Shown: piece by piece, positions 7,049 to 13,025 of the stretch
Position numbering within the stretch: the stretch's first letter is position 1
Layout: each line of letters begins with the position of its first letter
NCBI GenBank assembly: GCA_937871645.1
Contig: CALMPZ010000566.1
Span: 1-13,025, forward strand
From: an uncultured Polymorphobacter sp.
Lineage (GTDB): Bacteria > Pseudomonadota > Alphaproteobacteria > Sphingomonadales > Sphingomonadaceae
Direction: 5' to 3'
DNA length: 13,025 bases
Program-made: the position numbers and the translations under genes
The notes under the pieces: generated by a model
Database searches by the model: none
The model's input: only the letters and a program-made list of their open reading frames with translations
Told to the model about the DNA's origin: nothing

Positions 7049-8083
7049 GCGTTGCGTTGCGGCGAGCGCCTTTTCCGCAAGACCCTTGGTGCGGTATTTC
7101 ATGTCATCGAGCGTCGCATCGTCGAGCGTTTCGCCCATCGCGCCACCGAGATAGCGGGCATAGACGCCGGCGTTGATGACGGCGAGCCGCCAGCAGCCGA
7201 ACGCGACATAGAAGTCGACCTGGCTGACATCGCGACCGGTGCGCCGCGCGTAGCGGTCAACGACTTCGGCATAGGTCAGGAAGCCGCCGGCCTGCGTCAC
7301 GTCGGTACTGGTGTTCGCCGAGCCGGGGCCGTCCGACCACCAGACTCCGAGGTAGCCGACGTCGGCGAGCGGGTCGCCAAGCGTGCACAATTCCCAGTCG
7401 AGCACGGCAGCAATCGCGCCGGTTGTCGTGTTGGTCAGGCAATTGCCCAGACGGTAGTCGCCATGCGCAATCGACACGCCCTGCTGGACGGGCACGTGCG
7501 ATTGCAAATAGGCGGCGACCTCGTCGACCGCAGAAATTTCGAAGGTCTTCGACGCGGCCCATTGCGCCGACCAGCGCTTGACCTGGCGTTCGATATAGCC
7601 TTCGCGCTTGGCGAGATTGCCGAGCCCGACGGCATCGACATCGACGGCGTGCAAGTCGGCGAGCACATCGACGAGGTTCTCGCTGATCTGGCGCCGCAGC
7701 GGCATGGCGATCGACGCCGCGCGGTCGGGCGTGTCGAGCACGACACCGTCGACATAGGCCATGACATAAAAGTCAGCGCCGTTGACCGCCGGGTCGGTGC
7801 ACAGGCCAAGACACGCCGGCACCGGCACATTGGTCTGGCCCATCGCGCTGATCAGCCGGTGTTCGCGCGCCATGTCGTGCGCCGTCGCCAGCACCAATCC
7901 GACCGGCGGCCGGCGCAACACATAGCGCGTGCCGTCGGCCCCGGTGACGCGGAAGGTCAGGTTCGAGCGACCACCGGCGATCAAGTCGAAGTGGAACGGC
8001 GGCACCGCACCCGCGACATTCGCCGCAAGCCAGGCACTGACATTGGCGGCATCGATTCCCTGCAGGGCTGCGGTGTCACCCAC
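7040..8083 (-). CDS. ACAD10/11-type phosphotransferase (APH kinase fold)
   Basis: The 347-residue protein has a kinase-like fold: GGRSNLTF (37-44) as the nucleotide loop, VLRRPP (55-60), the Brenner motif HGDYRLGN (207-214) with catalytic Asp209, and LDWELCTLGDPLADVGY (228-244) with the metal-binding Asp229. The LDWE-TLGDPLAD pattern marks the branch related to the N-terminal domain of ACAD10/ACAD11, not true aminoglycoside kinases. Characterised relatives, including LvaA of levulinate catabolism, phosphorylate the hydroxyl of 4-hydroxyacyl-CoAs so that it can be eliminated. The GTG start at 8083 overlaps the end of the aldehyde dehydrogenase by 8 bp, so translation is probably coupled and it is the last gene of the tetR-adh-aldh operon. 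A hydroxyacyl-CoA substrate is inferred. No partner acyl-CoA dehydrogenase is visible here. Confidence 0.87.
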   Translation of the reverse strand: MGDTAALQGIDAANVSAWLAANVAGAVPPFHFDLIAGGRSNLTFRVTGADGTRYVLRRPPVGLVLATAHDMAREHRLISAMGQTNVPVPACLGLCTDPAVNGADFYVMAYVDGVVLDTPDRAASIAMPLRRQISENLVDVLADLHAVDVDAVGLGNLAKREGYIERQVKRWSAQWAASKTFEISAVDEVAAYLQSHVPVQQGVSIAHGDYRLGNCLTNTTTGAIAAVLDWELCTLGDPLADVGYLGVWWSDGPGSANTSTDVTQAGGFLTYAEVVDRYARRTGRDVSQVDFYVAFGCWRLAVINAGVYARYLGGAMGETLDDATLDDMKYRTKGLAEKALAATQRLG

Positions 8084-9494
8084 GAGCGACGTTCACAACC
8101 TGCGGCACCATATATTCGAGCATGCCCTCCATGCCGTTTTCGACACCGAAGCCGCTCTGCTTGTGACCGGCAAAAGGCGTATCGGGGCGCAGATCAAGGT
8201 TGTGGTTGATCCACACCGTGCCGGTTTCCATGCGACGCGCGATATCGATGGCGGCGTCGATGTCCTTCGACCAGACCGCACCAGCAAGGCCATAGTCGCT
8301 GGCGTTGGCGCGATCGATGACGTCATTGATGTCGTCGAACTTGAGCATCGGCAGGATCGGCCCAAAGGCTTCTTCCTGCACAACACGCGATGATTCGGGC
8401 GGGTTGTCGACAATGGTCACCGGCACGAAATAGCCGCCGCCGTCGGGAATGTCGGCACCGTGGATCAGCGTCAGATTATTGGCGCGCGCGTCGTTGAGCA
8501 GGTCCATCACGCGGTCATACTGGCGCTTGTTCTGGATGGGTCCGAGCACCGTGCCCTGTTCGGCGCCGTCGCCGACCTTGACTGCCTTGGCAATCGCGGC
8601 GAGCCGGTCGCGCAGACCGTCATAGACATCGGCATGAACGTACAGTCGCTTGGTCGCGACGCAGATCTGCGCCGAGTTGAAGAAGGCACCGAAGAAGATC
8701 TTCTGCGCGACCTCGTCGAGATCGACATCGGGCAGTACGATCGCTGCATCGTTGCCGCCGAGTTCGAGCGTCACGCGCTTCAAATCCTTCGCGGCGCTTT
8801 CCATGACGCGCTTGCCGGTCGCGGTCGAGCCGGTGAAGCTGACCTTGTCGAACCCCGGATGGCTGGTCATCCACGGGCCGAGATCGTCGCCGCCGGTGAT
8901 GACGTTGAACACGCCGGGCGGGAAGATGGCGCTGAACAGTTCGCCGATCTTGAGCGTGCACAGCGGCGTGAACGGCGACGGCTTCAAGACCATCGTGTTG
9001 CCCGCGACCAGCGCCGGAGCGACCTTCCACATCGACAGCGTGACGGGGAAGTTCCACGGTGCGATCGCACAGATGACGCCAAGCGGCACGTAGCGCGTTT
9101 CGATGAACTTCGTCGCAGAGTCCTCGATGACATGCACCGGCGGCGTCATCGCCGACACCGCGTGCAGCCACATTGCGGCACCCTGGATTTCCTGCTTCGC
9201 GGCATCGACCGGACGGCCCTGTTCGTGCGTGAACAGGCGCGCCAGATCGTCGGCATTGGCCATCAGCACGTCACCGGCGGCACGCATCATCGCCTGGCGC
9301 TCGGCAATCGGGCGGGCACGCCACGGCTTGAATGCCGCACGGGCGGCCGACACTGCAGCGTCGAGCTGTTCGCGCGATGCGTCGGGCGCCTGCGCAAACG
9401 CTTCGCCCGTCGCCGGATTGAACACATCCATGGTCTTGGCCGACCCGACGGACTTGCCGTCGATGGTCATGCGGTAGTCGGTGTCGAAATTCAT
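8076..9494 (-). CDS. NAD(P)-dependent aldehyde dehydrogenase
   Basis: Oxidises an aldehyde to the acid in the cytosol. At 472 residues it is a normal single-domain ALDH. Key features are FNPATGE (25-31), PWNFP with Asn148, Lys171 in the coenzyme site, FTGSTATGK (220-228), LELGG with the general base Glu244, and the catalytic Cys278 in NSAQICVA, where NAGQxC is more usual. The ATG at 9494 has GGGGAGAG just upstream. It lies 57 bp after the alcohol dehydrogenase, and its last 8 bp overlap the phosphotransferase start. The context makes it the second oxidation step after the alcohol dehydrogenase. The exact aldehyde is unknown. Confidence 0.94.
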   Translation of the reverse strand: MNFDTDYRMTIDGKSVGSAKTMDVFNPATGEAFAQAPDASREQLDAAVSAARAAFKPWRARPIAERQAMMRAAGDVLMANADDLARLFTHEQGRPVDAAKQEIQGAAMWLHAVSAMTPPVHVIEDSATKFIETRYVPLGVICAIAPWNFPVTLSMWKVAPALVAGNTMVLKPSPFTPLCTLKIGELFSAIFPPGVFNVITGGDDLGPWMTSHPGFDKVSFTGSTATGKRVMESAAKDLKRVTLELGGNDAAIVLPDVDLDEVAQKIFFGAFFNSAQICVATKRLYVHADVYDGLRDRLAAIAKAVKVGDGAEQGTVLGPIQNKRQYDRVMDLLNDARANNLTLIHGADIPDGGGYFVPVTIVDNPPESSRVVQEEAFGPILPMLKFDDINDVIDRANASDYGLAGAVWSKDIDAAIDIARRMETGTVWINHNLDLRPDTPFAGHKQSGFGVENGMEGMLEYMVPQVVNVARG

Positions 9495-9551
9495 GGCGAC
9501 TCTCCCCAGAGCGATTCGTGATTCTTGCTGCCTCTATTGGCGAAGCTTTTG

Positions 9552-10658
9552 TCAGGCGTCCATCAACAGAACGACCTTGATGCATTCGCCGAGATGCTGC
9601 GCGGCGATGGCTTCGTTGATTTTTGCGAATGGAAAGGTGGTGATCATCCGGTCGAACGGCAGCTTGCCCTGCCGGTGCAGTTCGATCAATTCGGGCAAGA
9701 AAGTCTCAGGATCGCTGTCGCCTTCGATGATGCCCTTCAGCGTAAACCCGAACGTCATCACCGTGTTGACATCGCCCGGCATCGGCACGCCGGGCGCGGT
9801 GACGCCGACCATGCCGAAAACACCCTTGGGCGCCAGCGAGCCGAGGATGCCGGTGTAAACCGCCGGCAGCCCCGTGGTGTCGAAAGCATAGCCGACGCCG
9901 TCGGGCACGATGGCGCGCACCGCGGCAGCAAGGTCGTCGGTTGCGGTCGGATCGATGACATGCGTCGCGCCGAATTCGGGCGCCAGCGCGCGACGCGTCG
10001 CCACGGGTTCAACCAGAATGATTGTCGAACAGCCGGCGATCTTGCCACCCATCACCGCGCTCAGCCCGACCGGGCCGCCGCCGGTGATCAGCAACGTCGA
10101 ACCCGGCTCGCATTTGAGCGAGCGGGTAATGCCGCCGACACCGGTCTGGATGCCGCAACCGAGCGGCCCCATCAGTTCGAGCGGCAAACCTTCGGGCACC
10201 TTTACCAGATTGCGTTCATAGGTCAGCGCATAGGTGGCGAACGACGACTGGCCGAAGAAGTTGCTGCCGACATCGGTGGTGCCATCGTGCAGCGCCTTGC
10301 TGCCGTCGGGGCGCATCCCGGCATAGTTGAGCAGCTGCATCGTGGTGCAATAGGCGGCGTCGCCCTTGGCGCAATTGCTGCACGTGCCGCATGACCGGAA
10401 GCTGATGGCGACACGGTCGCCGGCGGCGAATTTGGTGACGCTGGTGCCGACCTTTTCGACAATGCCCGAGCCTTCGTGACCAAGCACGGCGGGCGCCGGG
10501 ATCATCCCGGCTTCCTTGAACACCAGGTCGGTGTGACAGACACCGACGCCGACGATGCGGACCAGCACCTCGTCGGGGCGCGGGTCATCGAGCACCAGCG
10601 TGCGGGTTTCGAACGGCAGGCCGGCGCCAACGGCAACCGCGGCTTGGACTTGAGTCAT
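9552..10658 (-). CDS. Zinc-dependent alcohol dehydrogenase (MDR, aryl/alkyl-alcohol type)
   Basis: Oxidises a primary alcohol to the aldehyde in the cytosol. The 368-residue medium-chain dehydrogenase has the catalytic zinc ligands Cys41 (VCHTD), His61-Glu62 (GHEGSG) and Cys168, and the structural zinc cysteines 90, 93, 96 and 104. The Rossmann loop is GGGPVG (193-198), and Glu217 at the end of the second strand points to NAD rather than NADP. It resembles benzyl-alcohol-type dehydrogenases from memory. The ATG at 10658 overlaps the TetR stop as ATGA, and GGAAG lies in the end of the tetR gene as ribosome site. The frame is open upstream, but that part belongs to the tetR region. Likely to act on the alcohol made by the divergent P450. 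Confidence 0.94.
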   Translation of the reverse strand: MTQVQAAVAVGAGLPFETRTLVLDDPRPDEVLVRIVGVGVCHTDLVFKEAGMIPAPAVLGHEGSGIVEKVGTSVTKFAAGDRVAISFRSCGTCSNCAKGDAAYCTTMQLLNYAGMRPDGSKALHDGTTDVGSNFFGQSSFATYALTYERNLVKVPEGLPLELMGPLGCGIQTGVGGITRSLKCEPGSTLLITGGGPVGLSAVMGGKIAGCSTIILVEPVATRRALAPEFGATHVIDPTATDDLAAAVRAIVPDGVGYAFDTTGLPAVYTGILGSLAPKGVFGMVGVTAPGVPMPGDVNTVMTFGFTLKGIIEGDSDPETFLPELIELHRQGKLPFDRMITTFPFAKINEAIAAQHLGECIKVVLLMDA

Positions 10659-11308
10659 GCGTGGACTTCCTTCTGCTGGTTCGGGGTAACGGGCGCGAGC
10701 GTCCGTGAAATGGTCGCGAGCGCCGCAGCGCGGACGCGGGGAATATCGAGCGCCGGGTCGAGCAGGCATTCGATGCCGATGCCGAGCAAGGTGCTGCCAA
10801 TCGACAATGCGGCAGCATCAGGATCGACCGCGGGGTCGATTTCGCCAGACGCCTGCCCTTGCACGATAAGGCCTGAAAGCCGCTGTTTGACCTTGTCATG
10901 TTCAGCCAGGAATACCGCCTGCGTCGGCAGCCGGTTGGCAATGGCCGACGCCATCATCACCCAATAGGCGCGAATGAAGACGTCCGCTTCGATCTGCAGC
11001 AGAATGACATCGGCATAAGCGATAATGTCATCGAGCGGCGACACCGACCGCACGTGGCGCGCGGACATAATCTGCGTATTGCGGTCGATCACCGCGGCAA
11101 TGACGGCAGTGACCAGCCCGTCCTTTGATCCGAACTTCTGGCTGGCGAGACCGCGGCTGTAGCCGGCTACGGCACCGACCCTTTCGAGACTGGCGGCGGC
11201 AAAGCCTTCGGCGGCAATCAGCTCGGCGGCCGCGGCAAGTAGCCGCTGCTCGGATTCAGCGCGGCGTTCTACTTGCGTTTGCCGCCGTATTTTGAGTTGT
11301 TCGGACAC
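10655..11308 (-). CDS. TetR-family transcriptional regulator
   Basis: A 217-residue regulator with the TetR DNA-binding domain at the N-terminus. The helix-turn-helix is about residues 40-65 (SLERVGAVAGYSRG followed by KFGSKDGLV), and a ligand-binding all-helical C-terminal domain follows. GTG at 11308 is the likely start, with AGG about 9 bases upstream. It is the first gene of the leftward operon and its stop overlaps the alcohol dehydrogenase start by 4 bp (ATGA). It is divergent from the P450, with 80 bp between the starts. Local control of both arms by this protein is the natural reading, with the P450 substrate or a product as inducer. The ligand is not readable. Confidence 0.93.
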   Translation of the reverse strand: MSEQLKIRRQTQVERRAESEQRLLAAAAELIAAEGFAAASLERVGAVAGYSRGLASQKFGSKDGLVTAVIAAVIDRNTQIMSARHVRSVSPLDDIIAYADVILLQIEADVFIRAYWVMMASAIANRLPTQAVFLAEHDKVKQRLSGLIVQGQASGEIDPAVDPDAAALSIGSTLLGIGIECLLDPALDIPRVRAAALATISRTLAPVTPNQQKEVHA

Positions 11309-11388
11309 GCAAGCGACCTAACATATTTGTTGACTGTATAGCAAATTGGTTTCAAGGTTCGACCAACTAAAATGCGGGAGCGAGCCAG
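11309..11388. promoter_or_regulatory. Divergent tetR / P450 regulatory region with candidate operators
   Basis: On the minus strand TGCTATACA is an extended -10-like element (TATACA at 11335-11340) that would start tetR mRNA about 20 bases before its GTG. The 12-bp near-palindrome AACATATTTGTT (11320-11331, 10 of 12 symmetric) overlaps that start. TTGGT (11346-11350) and ACCAA (11362-11366) form a second inverted repeat with an 11-bp centre, closer to the P450. GGGAG at 11376-11380 is the ribosome site of the P450. I see no convincing -35/-10 pair for the P450. That one or both dyads bind the TetR protein is an inference. Confidence 0.45.
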
Positions 11389-12660
11389 ATGTCAATTCCA
11401 ACCGAAATCGCCAACACCATCGTCGATCCGAAAGCCTATTCGGAAGGCGTCAAGCTCGACGCGGCGTTTTCGACGTTGCGCCGCGACATGCCGTTCGCCC
11501 GCGCCGAACCCAATGACGTCAACCCGTTCTGGGCCGTTACCAAGCATGCCGACATCATGGCGATCGAATCGCAGCCGGCAATCTTTCACAACGGCGACCG
11601 CCCGACGGTCTTGTCGAACAAGGAAGGCGAGCAGTTCGTCCGTGCCGTCACCGGCGGCGAGGCCAACCTCATCCGTTCGCTGGTGTCGGTCGACGGTGAC
11701 GAGCACAAGGCGCTGCGCGGCGTCGGCTTCCCGGCGTTCGTCCCGAAGAAGGTCGGCGCACTCGAAGCCGATATCCGCGCCATCGCCCGCGAATTCGTTG
11801 ACCGGATGATCGCCATGGGCCCCGAATGCGATTTCGCCAAGGACGTTGCGTTTCTGTATCCGCTGCGCGTCATCATGACGGTGCTCGGCGTGCCGCGCGA
11901 AGACGAAGCCTTCATGCTCAAGTTGACGCAGGAATTGTTCAACGCCAACGATCCCGACCTCAGCCGCGACGCCAAGGCGAGCACGCCAATCGAAATCGCC
12001 CAAAGCCTGCAGCAGACGATGGTCGATCTCGAAAACTATTTCGAAGTCGTCACCACCGAATTCCGCGCCCGCCCCCGCGACGTCGTCAACAGCGTCATAG
12101 CCAATGCCATGATCAACGGCGAATACCTCAATCGTCGCCAGTTGATGGGCTATTACATCATTGCCGCGACCGCCGGCCATGACACGACGTCGAACACCAT
12201 CGCCGCCGGTTTCTGGGCACTCGCCGAACGTCCCGACGTGTTCCGCCAGATCAAGGCGGATCCGGGCTTGGTGGGCGGCTTCATCGAGGAATCGATCCGC
12301 TGGTCGACACCGGTCAAGCATTTCATGCGCAGCGCCACCGCCGACACCGAAGTCGCCGGCCAGAAGATTGCCAAGGACGACTGGCTGATGCTGTCGTACC
12401 ACAGCGCCAACCGCGACGAAGACGTGTTCGACAAGCCGTTCGAGTTCGACATCACGCGCAAGTTCAAGCAGCAGCTGGCCTTCGGCTACGGCCCGCACGT
12501 CTGCCTCGGCCAGCATCTTGCGCGACTTGAAATGCGTATCATGGCCGAAGAAATCATTTCGCGGGTCAGCGCGTTCGAACTCGCCGGCGTGCCGCAGCGG
12601 ACGATTTCCAACTTCGTCTGCGGCCCCAAGTCGGTGCCAGTCCGCTTCTCCGTCAACTGA
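11389..12660 (+). CDS. Cytochrome P450 (soluble bacterial class)
   Basis: A 423-residue cytosolic monooxygenase that would hydroxylate a hydrophobic substrate with O2 and two electrons from a redox partner. The fold markers are complete: the I-helix oxygen-activation motif AGHDTTS (262-268), ExxR (Glu301-Ser-Ile-Arg304) and the heme loop [10 protein letters not shown] (365-374) with the thiolate ligand Cys372. There is no membrane anchor. From memory the N-terminal third ([15 protein letters not shown]) resembles P450s of sphingomonads and actinobacteria that act on terpenoids, steroids or alkyl chains, but I do not assign a CYP number. GGGAG lies 8 bases before the ATG. A rubredoxin gene starts 10 bp after its stop. 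The divergent alcohol and aldehyde dehydrogenases suggest a terminal hydroxylation. Confidence 0.96.
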   Translation: MSIPTEIANTIVDPKAYSEGVKLDAAFSTLRRDMPFARAEPNDVNPFWAVTKHADIMAIESQPAIFHNGDRPTVLSNKEGEQFVRAVTGGEANLIRSLVSVDGDEHKALRGVGFPAFVPKKVGALEADIRAIAREFVDRMIAMGPECDFAKDVAFLYPLRVIMTVLGVPREDEAFMLKLTQELFNANDPDLSRDAKASTPIEIAQSLQQTMVDLENYFEVVTTEFRARPRDVVNSVIANAMINGEYLNRRQLMGYYIIAATAGHDTTSNTIAAGFWALAERPDVFRQIKADPGLVGGFIEESIRWSTPVKHFMRSATADTEVAGQKIAKDDWLMLSYHSANRDEDVFDKPFEFDITRKFKQQLAFGYGPHVCLGQHLARLEMRIMAEEIISRVSAFELAGVPQRTISNFVCGPKSVPVRFSVN

Positions 12661-12670
12661 GTGCAGGGCC

Positions 12671-12847
12671 ATGGCTGAACCGTTCAAGACCTGGCGCTGC
12701 GCGTCGTGCGGCTTCATCTATGACGAAGCCGCGGGCGATCCCGAAGAAGGGCTTGCCCCCGGCACGCGCTGGGCGGATGTTCCCGACGACTGGTGCTGCC
12801 CGCAATGCGGCACCGAGAAGCAGGATTTCGAGATGGTCGAAGCCTGA
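12671..12847 (+). CDS. Rubredoxin
   Basis: A 58-residue one-iron electron carrier. The four ligands are Cys10 and Cys13 (CASCG) and Cys43 and Cys46 (CPQCG). The rubredoxin core residues [13 protein letters not shown] and PGTRW-DVPDDW lie between them, and the length matches the family. Cys42, next to the ligand Cys43, is an additional cysteine in a variable position. Rubredoxins of this kind usually serve alkane monooxygenases such as AlkB. Here the gene follows a P450 by 10 bp, so it may feed electrons to that P450 or to another oxygenase outside the window. The ribosome site is weak (AGGG only 2 bases from the ATG), so translation may be coupled to the P450. Confidence 0.95.
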   Translation: MAEPFKTWRCASCGFIYDEAAGDPEEGLAPGTRWADVPDDWCCPQCGTEKQDFEMVEA

Positions 12848-12878
12848 AGCGTTGCCGCGCGACACGACGGAGTAAGTG

Positions 12879-13025
12879 ATGCTCAACAAGCTCGACGACT
12901 ACCCGATTCACCAGACGCCCGAGCCCATCGCCGTGCTCGCGACCAGCGACCGCAACGCCTATGACCGGACGTGGTTCAACGGCTATGCTGGCGATGGTTC
13001 CTATTATTTCGGCATCGGCATGGCG
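12879..13025 (+). CDS. Uncharacterised protein, N-terminal fragment (cut by window edge)
   Basis: The first 49 codons of a gene that leaves the window on the right. It has no signal peptide or membrane segment in the visible part. The start, MLNKLDDYPIHQTPEP, and the segment DRTWFNGY with SYYFGIGMA resemble, from memory, a family of uncharacterised beta-rich proteins (DUF7064/DUF7065 type) found beside oxidative catabolism genes. GGAG at 12869-12872 lies 6 bases before the ATG. It is 31 bp after the rubredoxin and almost surely in the same transcript as the P450. The function is unknown. Confidence 0.75.
   Translation, partial: MLNKLDDYPIHQTPEPIAVLATSDRNAYDRTWFNGYAGDGSYYFGIGMA

Noticed and set aside
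7052..8209. Plus-strand ORF (385 codons) opposite the phosphotransferase
   Set aside because: Antisense shadow crossing two real genes; low-complexity Arg/Asp/Val composition.
11346..11373. TTGGTT-N16-TAAAAT as the P450 promoter
   Set aside because: Transcription would begin near 11380, leaving the GGGAG ribosome site outside the mRNA.
11392..12717. Minus-strand ORF (441 codons) opposite the P450
   Set aside because: Longer than the P450 itself but lacks any recognisable domain, while the plus strand has all P450 signatures.
1..13025. CRISPR arrays, tRNA or rRNA genes, insertion sequences, prophage or defence genes
   Set aside because: I saw no regular spacer-repeat array, no transposase or integrase motif, no tRNA-like cloverleaf and no rRNA segment; the only notable repeat is the 27-bp pair.

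Overview
The window is a GC-rich, gene-dense piece of an alphaproteobacterial chromosome, most likely from a sphingomonad (order Sphingomonadales). The best marker is a secreted protein with a PEPxxWA-type C-terminal sorting signal (6419-7048), a form typical of sphingomonads. A LexA-box-like GAAC-N7-GAAC direct repeat and a eukaryote-type NADP isocitrate dehydrogenase fit the same group. The genus call is not certain.

Left third (1-5067), mostly housekeeping. An acyl-CoA synthetase (minus strand) is followed by a small plus-strand ORF for a putative one-helix membrane protein, with a candidate SOS box over its presumed promoter. Next comes a psd-pssA pair for phosphatidylethanolamine synthesis (minus), divergent from a LOG-family nucleotide phosphoribohydrolase. 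Facing the LOG gene is a MaoC-type hydratase. Centre (5068-7048): icd, a possible terminator, and the PEP-CTERM protein.

Right half (7040-13025), a catabolic island around a short divergent regulatory region (11309-11388). Leftward lies a tightly packed unit: TetR regulator, zinc alcohol dehydrogenase (ATGA overlap), aldehyde dehydrogenase and ACAD10/11-type phosphotransferase (8-bp overlap). Rightward lies a cytochrome P450, a rubredoxin, and the start of a protein of unknown function that leaves the window. Together these look like a route from a hydrophobic substrate to alcohol, aldehyde and acid. The acid could be activated by a CoA ligase such as the one at 223-1851, and hydroxylated intermediates could be handled by the kinase-like protein and a MaoC hydratase. 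The substrate cannot be read from the sequence; a terpenoid, steroid side chain or alkyl-aromatic is possible.

The observations most worth checking are: (a) a 27-bp element, 26/27 identical, placed in the same sense orientation just after the stop codons of the acyl-CoA synthetase and icd, 6.1 kb apart; (b) the SOS-type promoter in front of the small membrane-protein ORF; (c) a rubredoxin, rather than a [2Fe-2S] ferredoxin, directly behind a P450; (d) the LvaA/ACAD10-like kinase inside the oxidation operon.
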